From an uncultured Bacteroidales bacterium (lineage in GTDB: Bacteria > Bacteroidota > Bacteroidia > Bacteroidales > Marinilabiliaceae): a stretch of DNA of 8,079 bases. Positions within the stretch are counted from its first letter, which is position 1. Every line of letters begins with the position of its first letter. Positions 1-4,961 of this stretch are shown in pieces. The notes under the pieces were generated by a model that worked only from the letters and a program-made list of their open reading frames with translations, was not told where the DNA came from and made no database searches. Location: positions 1 through 8,079 of the forward strand of contig CALAVC010000012.1 of assembly GCA_937892095.1 (NCBI GenBank), in the 5' to 3' direction. A program made the translations under genes and the position numbers.

Positions 1-83
1 ACAGATAATCAGTGATATATGCAATAGTTGCTATTAAGTTGCGGATATGCATTTTTGAGAATGATCCTTATTACATGCCATAG
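1..83. other. Non-coding stretch downstream of the restriction endonuclease gene
   Basis: This stretch lies past the reconstructed endonuclease stop codon at 84-86. I see no gene in it. At 20-44 it carries a motif with TGCAATA, TTGC and ATTAAGTTGC in that order. The same elements occur in the same order at 4356-4382 upstream of the repressor gene, with the ten-base ATTAAGTTGC identical. It has no convincing T-tract terminator. Confidence 0.4.
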
Positions 84-912
84 TTATATCTTGTTTATAA
101 AATCAGAAATGTTTGTCAAATTATATATGCTTGGAATAATGGAATACGCTTCCTGAAGTTTATTCTTTGCACTTTTCCAGCCAACGCCATTGTAATCCAG
201 ACGAACTCAAAACCCTTAACTGAATTCACTTTAGGAGCAATATCCGAATATGAACGCGCAACCTCATTAAGTTTGCTGCCTCCACCACTATAGAAATTGA
301 CTTCTAAAAGATAAGTTTTTCTTCTGTCTCAATCACAAAATCAAAACGCTTTTCATCGTCCCCAAGGACTTCCGTAATCTCGGTCCATTCACTGGAATAC
401 ACTTCCTGACGATAAGATACACTATTCTCGTCAAGAATGCGTGCTACCATCCCCTCCATTACATGACCACTTCGGTTCTTGCGGGCATTTGTGTCCAAAC
501 CTGTTTCAATTCCGAATACGTAATCAACCAAATCATTAATTTTCTTTGACTGAAAAATCTCTGCCAAACCTGTATCCTCCAAAAATTCCATTACGCCTTC
601 TATAGATTCAAATAGCGTATCAAGTACGACACATTGACCAAGATTATTAAGAACTTTCCTTTTACCTTCACTACGGACTGCTATAAGGATATCCATTACA
701 TTGAAAGCCGACTTATCGCGATTCCATATCGTTTCTACTGACTTTCGTAAGTCAGTAGAACCAATAAGGCTGTTCAACATACAAAGGCTTAGCTTAATAT
801 CTTCTACATTCTGCGAAATCTTATCAAAATCACAGAAGAAATCTAGCGTCTGGTTCGTCTCTTGAAGTTGAGACATAAATAACTCAAATTCTTCTTGAGT
901 ATGTGCTGCCAT
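84..912 (-). pseudogene. DpnII/MboI-type restriction endonuclease (GATC), broken by two frameshifts
   Basis: The intact form would cut unmethylated GATC, paired with the upstream methylase. The start at 912 lies 2 bases after the methylase stop, so the two form an operon. The first 202 residues read cleanly to RFDFVI (D191, the probable first acidic residue of a PD-(D/E)xK site) and then hit TAG at 306-304. Adding one base in the A-run at 306-309 restores LEVNFYSGGGSKLNE, the family's second catalytic block. Adding one base between 190 and 191 restores WITDGVGWKSAKNKL and leads to a natural TAA at 86-84, giving about 276 residues, close to the usual DpnII length. As written, the product ends before the catalytic EVN segment and should be inactive. 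The family assignment rests on recalled motifs and the methylase partner. Sequencing error is a real alternative to decay. Confidence 0.85.
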
Positions 913-914
913 AC

Positions 915-1813
915 CTATACTGTGAGCTTTATTTGTTTGGTCTCTATGTAATTATGCACAAGAATCTCGGTTAGTTTGCCGCGCTTCTCTGGGTTCGCAT
1001 TCACGCTGCGCGAAGCCCAAACACGCTCAATTTCATATTGCAAATAGAGGTCGTCGAAGAACATATCTTTGCAATCGGAATTGCTAAGCATAAACTTATG
1101 TCCTGCCGCAGAGACTTGGTCACAAAATGCTTTCAAACGGCGTTGCGCAACATCGTTGAACGCTTCTTTTGCATAGTCGTTGAAGCTACTTGTATTGCTC
1201 AAAGGACGATAGGGCGGGTCGAAATAGAAAAATGTATTTCCGTTTGCTCGTGTAAGCGTTTGTTGATAGTCACCAGTCATTATTTCGACTTTTTGTAGGA
1301 TCTCACTATCAGCATAAATAGTAACAGGGTCACAAATTGTTGGAGTTTCGTATTTGCCAAATGGAACGTTGAAAAGTCCAGATTTGTTTACTCTGTACAA
1401 ACCATTGAAACAAGTGCGATTGAGGAAGAAAAAGAGCGTTGTGTTGCGTATTGGATCCAACGATTTATAGTTGAACTCACTACGCATCAACAAGAAGAAT
1501 TCTTTGCGTGCCTCTTCTGTTTTTAGCGCATAATATTCAGTTTGGATACGCTTCAATGCATCAATCAATGCATCGGACTGTTCCTTGACCATTTGGTAGC
1601 ATGTGGTCAAGTCGCTGTTTATGTCGTTAATTATCGCTGATTTGATATTGGGGTGAGTCTGTAACATGTGGAAGAGCATAGCACCCCACCTACAAATGGC
1701 TCAATGTAAGTAACATTCTCCCATTGGTCAAAGTCAGCAGGAAGCAGTGCTTCGAGTTGGTCAATGAGTTGCGTCTTTCAGCCCACCCATTTGACAAATG
1801 GTTTAGCTTTCAT
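915..1813 (-). pseudogene. Dam/DpnM-type adenine-N6 DNA methyltransferase (GATC), broken by a nonsense codon and a frameshift
   Basis: This is a D12-class (alpha) adenine methyltransferase expected to methylate GATC and protect the host from the downstream endonuclease. From ATG 1813 it reads MKAKPFVKWVG, then TGA at 1780-1778 where the family has a second G (one base from GGA). It continues through a text typical of the N-terminus to IEPFVGG. One G is missing in the C-run at 1684-1687 (plus strand). Restoring it gives PFVGGGAMLF, the AdoMet-binding motif at about residues 39-47. The rest is intact: the R-N-T-T-L-F-F-F-L-N-R segment, the catalytic DPPY in FYFDPPYRPL, and a C-terminal SNSD block. 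Reconstructed length is about 299 residues, slightly longer than typical. Translation could only begin at an internal ATG (1679), which would lack the AdoMet motif. The endonuclease follows by 2 bases. Confidence 0.88.
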
Positions 1814-1882
1814 GAATCATTATTTATTATACAAAATAATGAAAATTCTTCGGATAATTTGCTCCCTTCTAAGTTGGAATAA

Positions 1883-1936
1883 ATTGGAGATGTCATTGAC
1901 ACTCTCACTCTGACGGCAACGACAACTAAGAAGTAG
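1883..1936 (+). pseudogene. Possible C-terminal tail of a truncated upstream phage gene
   Basis: A 17-codon open stretch ends at TAG 1934-1936 and reads IGDVIDTLTLTATTTKK. Endings of this flavour (TVTA followed by lysines) are common in Bacteroidales phage proteins as I recall them. It sits 8 bases before the next plus-strand gene, as a co-directional neighbour would. An in-frame TAA at 1880-1882 closes it upstream, so if real the gene is cut at about 1880, near the restriction-modification cassette. This would mark the junction between cassette and phage DNA. It is short, so chance is possible. Confidence 0.25.
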
Positions 1937-1944
1937 CGCAGTCC

Positions 1945-2235
1945 ATAACGCCGCAGCAGGCGACACTTTTCGCCAACACGCTCTTCGAGGCGTTCAACGT
2001 CTGGAACGGCACGGACACAGATGTCATCAAGTCGGTAATCTCCAAACTCAACAACGGCAAGGACTGGCTCGCCGTCATCAAGGCGTTTGGTGTCAATCCA
2101 TACGGCACGACAGGCACACCATGGTTTGGCGATGGCATACAGTTGGATCTCGTAGGCTGGTGCCGCAAGGAACTCAGCGGTTCGCTCATGCAAGAGATTG
2201 AGGATAAGCTTAGTAGGTATGGAATCAACATATAA
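1945..2235 (+). CDS. Small phage-type protein resembling a single annexin repeat; ATA in the start position
   Basis: The open frame runs from after TAA 1927-1929 to TAA 2233-2235, with no ATG, GTG or TTG near its beginning. The natural start would be the ATA at 1945, giving (M)TPQQATLFANTLFEAFNVWNG and 96 residues, so a G-to-A change in the start codon is the simplest reading. The rest has the look of one annexin repeat: GTDTDVIKSVISKL, then AFGVNPYG, then DLVGWCRKELSGSLMQEI. Single-repeat proteins of this kind occur, as I recall, among Bacteroidales prophage structural genes beside an amidase. The amidase start lies inside its last 17 bases, so translation is probably coupled. Function is unknown; virion component is an inference from position. 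A pseudogene is possible given the lost start. Confidence 0.5.
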   Translation: MTPQQATLFANTLFEAFNVWNGTDTDVIKSVISKLNNGKDWLAVIKAFGVNPYGTTGTPWFGDGIQLDLVGWCRKELSGSLMQEIEDKLSRYGINI

Positions 2236-2761
2236 CTGCAAGTGGATAATTCTACTCGCTACTGGCATAGCTACGACTGCGGCTGGCATCATCGTCTGCC
2301 GCAAATACAGGACTCAGATTATGAACCTCGTTGACAAGACAAAACTCGCTCTCGTGGGGCGAACCATAAACAAGATAATCGTGCATTGCACGGCGACACG
2401 ACCTTCGCAGGCATGTACCGTCGAACTGATTGACAAATGGCATCGTGAGAGGGGCTTCGACTGCATAGGCTATCACTACGTCATCTATCGTGATGGCTCG
2501 GTGCATGAAGGTAGACCTCTAAGTAAGGTCGGTGCACATTGCGTTGGGCAGAACTCGGACTCCATCGGCATCTCATATTGCGGTGGCGTGGCTGAGGATA
2601 GAACGACTCCGCAAGACAATCGCACGGAAGCACAGAAAGCATCTCTCAATCAGCTCATCAAGGAACTACGTCAGGCATACGGCAACATCCCTGTGTATGG
2701 ACATCGTGACTTTGCCAATAAAGCCTGCCCATCGTTTGATGCAAAATCAGAATTCAACTAA
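2219..2761 (+). CDS. N-acetylmuramoyl-L-alanine amidase (T7 lysozyme-like) with N-terminal membrane segment
   Basis: This enzyme cleaves the amide bond between MurNAc and L-alanine in peptidoglycan, for phage release or entry. Counting from ATG 2219, residues 9-27 form one hydrophobic segment, followed by basic residues (RKYR). The amidase_2 domain starts at about residue 50. Visible active-site features are H56 in IIVHCTAT, Y85/Y87 in GYHYVIYRDG, H107 in GAHCVG, H162 in GHRD, and K168/C170 in NKACPSFD. In T7 lysozyme the equivalents are the zinc ligands H17, H122 and C130 and the catalytic K128. The protein has 180 residues. An upstream TTG (2198) is in frame, but ATG 2219 overlaps the preceding gene by 17 bases, as is typical for this cluster. 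ATG 2321 would give the bare enzyme without the membrane segment. The H1-like gene follows after 11 bases. Confidence 0.88.
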   Translation: MESTYNCKWIILLATGIATTAAGIIVCRKYRTQIMNLVDKTKLALVGRTINKIIVHCTATRPSQACTVELIDKWHRERGFDCIGYHYVIYRDGSVHEGRPLSKVGAHCVGQNSDSIGISYCGGVAEDRTTPQDNRTEAQKASLNQLIKELRQAYGNIPVYGHRDFANKACPSFDAKSEFN

Positions 2762-2772
2762 AACTCAGAATC

Positions 2773-3111
2773 ATGGCAACAAAGAAAACCACAAGGCGCA
2801 AGACTTCGACTTCGCGCACCTACAAGAAGCGCACTACAGCAAGCAAGGCAACAGCTCGCAAAACAACCAGACGCACGACAAGAAAGAAATCCGCATCCTC
2901 TGTAAGCGGATCAGTAAAGCGAGCCATCCGCAAGGCAGGAGCTATCGTCCGAGCCGCAGTCCGTGCCAAGACCCACAACGAGAAAGCAGCTCGCAAAGCA
3001 GGCCGTGCCGTCCGTGGAGCAGCACGCCAAACCATCAAGAAGAACGCAGGTTCTTCAGCCCTCAACGGTGTCAGGCACACAAGGACTCGTCGCAACTATC
3101 GCCGTCGCTAG
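2773..3111 (+). CDS. Histone-H1-like, highly basic DNA-binding protein
   Basis: The protein has 112 residues, of which 39 are K or R, with repeats of T/K/R (KKTTRRK, KKRTT, RKTTRRTTRKK) and alanine-rich basic stretches (RKAGAIVRAAVRAK, RKAGRAVRGAARQ). Acidic residues are nearly absent. This composition is that of H1/Hc1-like proteins and of phage core proteins that neutralise packaged DNA. It starts at ATG 2773, 11 bases after the amidase stop. Its last residues become purely arginine-rich after about residue 100, exactly where a different frame encodes a membrane segment (3068-3142). The true protein may therefore be basic domain plus C-terminal membrane anchor, with one base lost near 3066. 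DNA binding is inferred from composition only. Confidence 0.7.
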   Translation: MATKKTTRRKTSTSRTYKKRTTASKATARKTTRRTTRKKSASSVSGSVKRAIRKAGAIVRAAVRAKTHNEKAARKAGRAVRGAARQTIKKNAGSSALNGVRHTRTRRNYRRR

Positions 3112-3142
3112 TGCATTATTCTTCATAGCAACCAGGAAATAA
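3068..3142 (+). CDS. Hydrophobic 24-codon frame overlapping the end of the H1-like gene (small membrane protein or displaced tail)
   Basis: From GTG 3068, in the frame one base ahead of the H1-like gene, the reading is VSGTQG, then LVATIAVASALFFIA, then TRK and TAA at 3140-3142. The middle is a convincing transmembrane segment, followed by positive charges. Two explanations fit: a small overlapping phage membrane protein, or the genuine C-terminus of the H1-like protein displaced by a one-base deletion near 3066 (NG then VSG). The second fits the single-base deletions seen elsewhere in the left half. The frame has no stop for some distance upstream, so the GTG start is only a guess. Confidence 0.3.
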   Translation: MSGTQGLVATIAVASALFFIATRK

Positions 3143-3144
3143 CA

Positions 3145-3179
3145 AGAAACGCTGATGCGCAACCCACATCAGCGTTTCT
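3145..3179 (+). terminator. 13-bp perfect hairpin after the H1-like gene
   Basis: Arms at 3145-3157 (AGAAACGCTGATG) and 3167-3179 pair perfectly around a 9-base loop. It stands between the H1-like gene and the 3195 gene. The following bases (CAAATATC) contain no T-tract, so it may attenuate transcription or protect an RNA end rather than act as a classical intrinsic terminator. Confidence 0.55.
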
Positions 3180-3194
3180 CAAATATCATCATCC

Positions 3195-3488
3195 ATGAAC
3201 CCAACCAACACCGCCCTCATGCTCGCCCTTCTGTCCGAGCAAACCACACCAACCATCGTAGAAGAAATCTCCGACACCCTAATGTATGTCGGCTATTGTT
3301 TGCCAACGACCACAGGCTACGACGATCCTACCTGGCTTATCCGTCGCGTCAAGAAAACCATCAACGAAGACGGCTCATCCCTCCAGACCATCATGTACCC
3401 TAATGGGGAACGTAGGTATAATCAGAAGTGGTCTGAACGGGCGGAGTTGGTGTATGGGCATAGCGGTTCTTGGGAAGAAAATAGTTAA
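3195..3488 (+). CDS. Small conserved-looking phage protein, function unknown
   Basis: The protein has 97 residues, starts at ATG 3195, 15 bases after the hairpin, and ends with TAA. No membrane segment or catalytic motif is visible. The centre and end have a characteristic pattern: DDPTWLIRRVKK, a polar stretch, then MYPNGERRYNQKW and AELVYG. Short proteins with this W-x-IRRV ... YPNG ... W pattern are, as I recall, recurrent in small Bacteroidales prophages beside amidase genes. I cannot name a function. The pattern suggests a short beta-rich protein. It is the last gene before a T-tract terminator, so it probably closes the late operon. Confidence 0.65.
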   Translation: MNPTNTALMLALLSEQTTPTIVEEISDTLMYVGYCLPTTTGYDDPTWLIRRVKKTINEDGSSLQTIMYPNGERRYNQKWSERAELVYGHSGSWEENS

Positions 3489-3524
3489 AATAGCCTCTAA
3501 AATTATTTAGACTCTGAATAAATT

Positions 3525-3560
3525 ACACCTCCTATTCTTTGCGAAAAAGAGGTGTTTTTT
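3525..3560 (+). terminator. Intrinsic terminator of the plus-strand phage genes
   Basis: ACACCTC at 3525-3531 pairs with GAGGTGT at 3549-3555, and an inner CTTT/AAAG pairing around GCG is possible. The stem is followed directly by six T residues (3555-3560). It lies 37 bases after the stop of the 3195 gene, as expected for the end of that operon. Confidence 0.8.
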
Positions 3561-3570
3561 CTTATATTTG
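3538..3570 (+). promoter_or_regulatory. Bacteroidetes-type promoter overlapping the terminator, without an obvious downstream gene
   Basis: TTTG at 3538-3541, a 21-bp gap, and TATATTTG at 3563-3570 match the Bacteroidetes -33/-7 consensus (TTTG and TAnnTTTG) exactly. No plus-strand reading frame of useful size follows before 4527. A transcript would run antisense to the minus-strand genes at 3685-4246. It could make a non-coding or antisense RNA, or be a promoter separated from its gene. Confidence 0.5.
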
Positions 3571-3607
3571 TACCACGCTTAAAGGTCATTCTCAAGCTAC
3601 CAAATCT

Positions 3608-3661
3608 TTGTAAATTATGTTACTGACTTGATACAAATGTTTGTAACTAATTGATTTACAA
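3608..3661. repeat. Cluster of inverted and tandem repeats with ACAA/TTGT boxes
   Basis: TTGTAAAT (3608-3615) and ATTTACAA (3654-3661) form outer inverted arms. TACAAA and TTTGTA (3632-3645) form an inner palindrome with 2 bases between arms. 3619-3636 and 3643-3661 are also imperfect direct repeats of the form GTnACTnA-TTGAT-ACAA. It resembles a protein binding array, such as a recombinase or repressor site. No integrase is in the window to support an attachment site. Confidence 0.4.
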
Positions 3662-3684
3662 GCAGTATTCTAATTGATGTCCAT

Positions 3685-3795
3685 CTAATCACCCTCCTTG
3701 CCCACGATTTGGCTTCTGATTGTCCGACGAACCTTTGGCATCGTCGGTTTGCCGTTGGTTGCATTCCGTTGCAAGTGTTGTTTGATACTGTGCAT
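3685..3795 (-). CDS. Possible 36-residue basic protein
   Basis: A short frame starts at ATG 3795 and stops at TAG 3687-3685, 22 bases after the stop of the gene ending at 3818 and on the same strand. It reads MHSIKQHLQRNATNGK, then a basic run with KVRRTIRSQ. It has no recognisable domain. Its position behind the minus-strand gene suggests co-transcription. Its length alone does not exclude chance. Confidence 0.3.
   Translation of the reverse strand: MHSIKQHLQRNATNGKPTMPKVRRTIRSQIVGKEGD
3724..3747. other. 7-bp GC-rich hairpin inside the small minus-strand frame
   Basis: CCGACGA (3724-3730) pairs with TCGTCGG (3741-3747), with a further CC/GG pairing possible in the loop. It has no T-tract in the direction of the minus-strand genes, so it is a weak terminator candidate. 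It may simply be part of the 36-codon frame. Confidence 0.3.
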
Positions 3796-3817
3796 AGCTA
3801 TATGCTTTTAGTTGCGC

Positions 3818-4246
3818 CTACTTGCGTTTGACATTGAACTTAATTTTCTTGCCCTGAGCAATGTCTCGCTCGTTCTGACGGATAAGTGCATTGTGAATGC
3901 TGATGGCTGTTGCAGTCTGATTCTTACTGCGAGGCTTGCCGATGAACACATCGGGATTGGCCTTGCAGAAAAGACAAATGTCATACTTGCTTTTGAATGG
4001 CGCATCCGGACCCTCGTACAATCGAGGATCACTTCGTTTAATTATCTGATAAGCCGTTGCAAACCCCAGATACAAGTCCTCCTTGCTGTCTTCTTCGCCT
4101 TCAAGTTGATGCTCTGACACTTTAGCGCTTATGGCCTCACTCAATGCGCCCGTCTGTTCGCTGAGAGCTTACTGAACAGACTTCTTCACTGTCTTCTCGA
4201 TGATAGACAGGAATGGGCGCATCATAGAATTGAAATCTTCTTCCAT
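3818..4246 (-). pseudogene. Phage-type gene of unknown function interrupted by one in-frame TAA
   Basis: From ATG 4246 the frame reads MEEDFNSMMRPFLSIIEKTV, KKSVQ, then TAA at 4171-4169 (codon 26), and continues in the same frame with ALSEQTGALSEAISAKV to a natural TAG, about 142 residues in all. The text on both sides of the stop is one amphipathic helical stretch, and CAA, GAA or AAA would each be one base from TAA. A TTG at 4144 could restart a 108-residue product. The C-terminal half (DICLFCKANPDVFIGKPRSK, then a lysine-rich end) suggests nucleic-acid binding, but I recognise no family. It lies opposite the repressor gene across the operator region, the place of an early lytic gene. It may be truly broken, rescued by restart, or a sequence error. 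Confidence 0.5.
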
Positions 4247-4282
4247 GACAAAGTTGTATTATGTCCGCAACTGGTTCTGCTC

Positions 4283-4383
4283 GGTTGCAGAAACGGTTGC
4301 AAACGGTTGCGTCCTTGCGGACGTGAACTGTCTTGTTGTTAAAATTGCAACCGACTGCAATATTTAGGTTGCATTAAGTTGCA
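4283..4383. repeat. GGTTGCA repeat cluster (iteron-like or operator array)
   Basis: GGTTGCA or close variants occur at 4283-4289, 4295-4301, 4305-4311 (GGTTGCG), 4346-4352 (reverse orientation, TGCAACC), 4367-4373 and 4377-4383 (AGTTGCA). More copies lie at 3757-3763 and 3767-3773. The first three are spaced 12 and 10 bases apart, about one helical turn. Such arrays serve as replication iterons in plasmids and phages or as repressor operators. The array lies in the leader of the minus-strand gene that starts at 4246. Confidence 0.5.
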
Positions 4384-4409
4384 CAATTCAAATTAACCAT
4401 ATAACTTTG
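4378..4409 (+). promoter_or_regulatory. Promoter driving the repressor gene
   Basis: GTTG at 4378-4381, a 20-bp gap, and TAACTTTG at 4402-4409 fit the Bacteroidetes -33/-7 pattern with one mismatch. Transcription would begin near 4416 and reach the repressor ATG at 4527 after a leader of about 110 bases. The -7 element lies in the left arm of the 13-bp inverted repeat, so a protein bound there would block it. Confidence 0.5.
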
Positions 4410-4443
4410 CCACGTGATAACTAGTATATACAAAGTTATATGG
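4397..4443. promoter_or_regulatory. 13-bp perfect inverted repeat, candidate repressor operator
   Basis: CCATATAACTTTG (4397-4409) and CAAAGTTATATGG (4431-4443) are perfect inverted copies around 21 bases. Each arm contains the -7 motif TAACTTTG, one on each strand. The half-site CAAAGTTA recurs at 4458-4465. Its position just upstream of a CI-like repressor makes it a likely operator. The protein that binds it is inferred, not shown. Confidence 0.6.
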
Positions 4444-4461
4444 CGCATTTGAGGTCGCAAA
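4431..4461 (-). promoter_or_regulatory. Opposing promoter driving the minus-strand gene
   Basis: On the minus strand TTTG (4461-4458), a 19-bp gap, and TAACTTTG (4438-4431) match the Bacteroidetes consensus. Transcription would start near 4424 and run left to the gene starting at 4246. It faces the repressor promoter, and the two predicted starts lie within about ten bases of each other. Confidence 0.5.
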
Positions 4462-4496
4462 GTTACTTAATTACTCTCTAATTACGTAGCTTTGCG
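4456..4496. promoter_or_regulatory. 18-bp near-perfect inverted repeat in the repressor leader
   Basis: Arms at 4456-4473 and 4479-4496 match at 16 of 18 positions around a 5-base centre. They begin and end with CGCAAAG and CTTTGCG. The left arm contains the operator half-site CAAAGTTA and the right arm contains TAGCTTTG, itself a TAnnTTTG match. It could be a second operator, or an RNA hairpin about 30 bases before the repressor start. Confidence 0.5.
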
Positions 4497-4526
4497 GGCA
4501 CTTTTTGTATTTTTATTCCTTTTGAA

Positions 4527-4961
4527 ATGGCAGGTCAGAATATCGTAGATCGCTTGATGATTATGTATGAATGCGATACGCAGGCGAAGCTTGCGCAGAA
4601 ACTGAACTTCACTGAGGCGTGCATCTCGACGTGGCGAAGCTCTGGTAATGCCAATTTGAACACGGTGATACCTCAAGCGGTGGCTATGGGCATCAATCTG
4701 AACTGGCTCGTGACGGGTATCGGCGAGAAGAAAATCGCCTTCGGACGTAGAAACAAGGATGACGAGGCGAATGCGGCTGTGACACTCGCCAAGCGCGAGG
4801 TGGAACGTCAGAAAGTTCAGGTCGAAAAGCTGACCGACCAGAATCAAAAACTCTTCGACATAATCGTCGGTCTGCAAGACGAACTCAAGAAGAAGGACAA
4901 GGTGATTGAGCGCAAGGAGAAACAGATTGAGCGTCTAATCGAGAAGATTGGCGAGAAATAG
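4527..4961 (+). CDS. Phage CI-like helix-turn-helix repressor with C-terminal coiled coil
   Basis: The protein has 144 residues. Residues 1-65 form a helix-turn-helix domain of the phage CI type: NIVDRLMIMYECDTQAKLAQ, KLNFTEACISTWRSSG, then the family end LNWLVTGIGEKK. From about residue 83 to the end it is a continuous charged heptad-like helix (REVERQKVQVEKL ... KKKDKVIERKEKQIERLIEK), which I read as a coiled coil for dimer formation. The S24 peptidase domain of lambda CI is absent, so RecA-stimulated self-cleavage is not expected. ATG 4527 is chosen because the domain begins directly there. It is probably the switch repressor of the element, acting on the inverted repeats at 4397-4496 and repressing both promoters there. 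No other gene follows on this strand before 7903. Confidence 0.82.
   Translation: MAGQNIVDRLMIMYECDTQAKLAQKLNFTEACISTWRSSGNANLNTVIPQAVAMGINLNWLVTGIGEKKIAFGRRNKDDEANAAVTLAKREVERQKVQVEKLTDQNQKLFDIIVGLQDELKKKDKVIERKEKQIERLIEKIGEK

Noticed and set aside
1810..2304. Minus-strand frames opposite the annexin-like and amidase genes
   Set aside because: They oppose well-supported plus-strand coding text and show no domain or natural composition.
2532..3128. 198-codon plus-strand frame across the amidase end and H1-like gene
   Set aside because: It is an offset reading of the amidase and the basic gene, rich in H, S and R in a way that reflects codon composition of the true genes.
1778..4171. Stop-codon reassignment, because TGA (1778-1780) and TAA (4169-4171) interrupt otherwise continuous frames
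   Set aside because: Two different stop codons are involved, and TAA, TAG and TGA-free endings of the intact genes show that TAA and TAG work as normal stops. The accompanying one-base deletions cannot be explained by recoding.
4283..4383. CRISPR-like repeats
   Set aside because: Units are only 7-8 bases with irregular spacing and orientation, and there are no uniform spacers or cas genes.
4397..4443. Invertible (phase-variable) promoter
   Set aside because: The 21-bp segment between the arms is too short for site-specific inversion, and no recombinase gene is present.
4482..4877. Minus-strand frame opposite the repressor
   Set aside because: The plus-strand helix-turn-helix protein explains the stretch; the opposite frame has no recognisable features.
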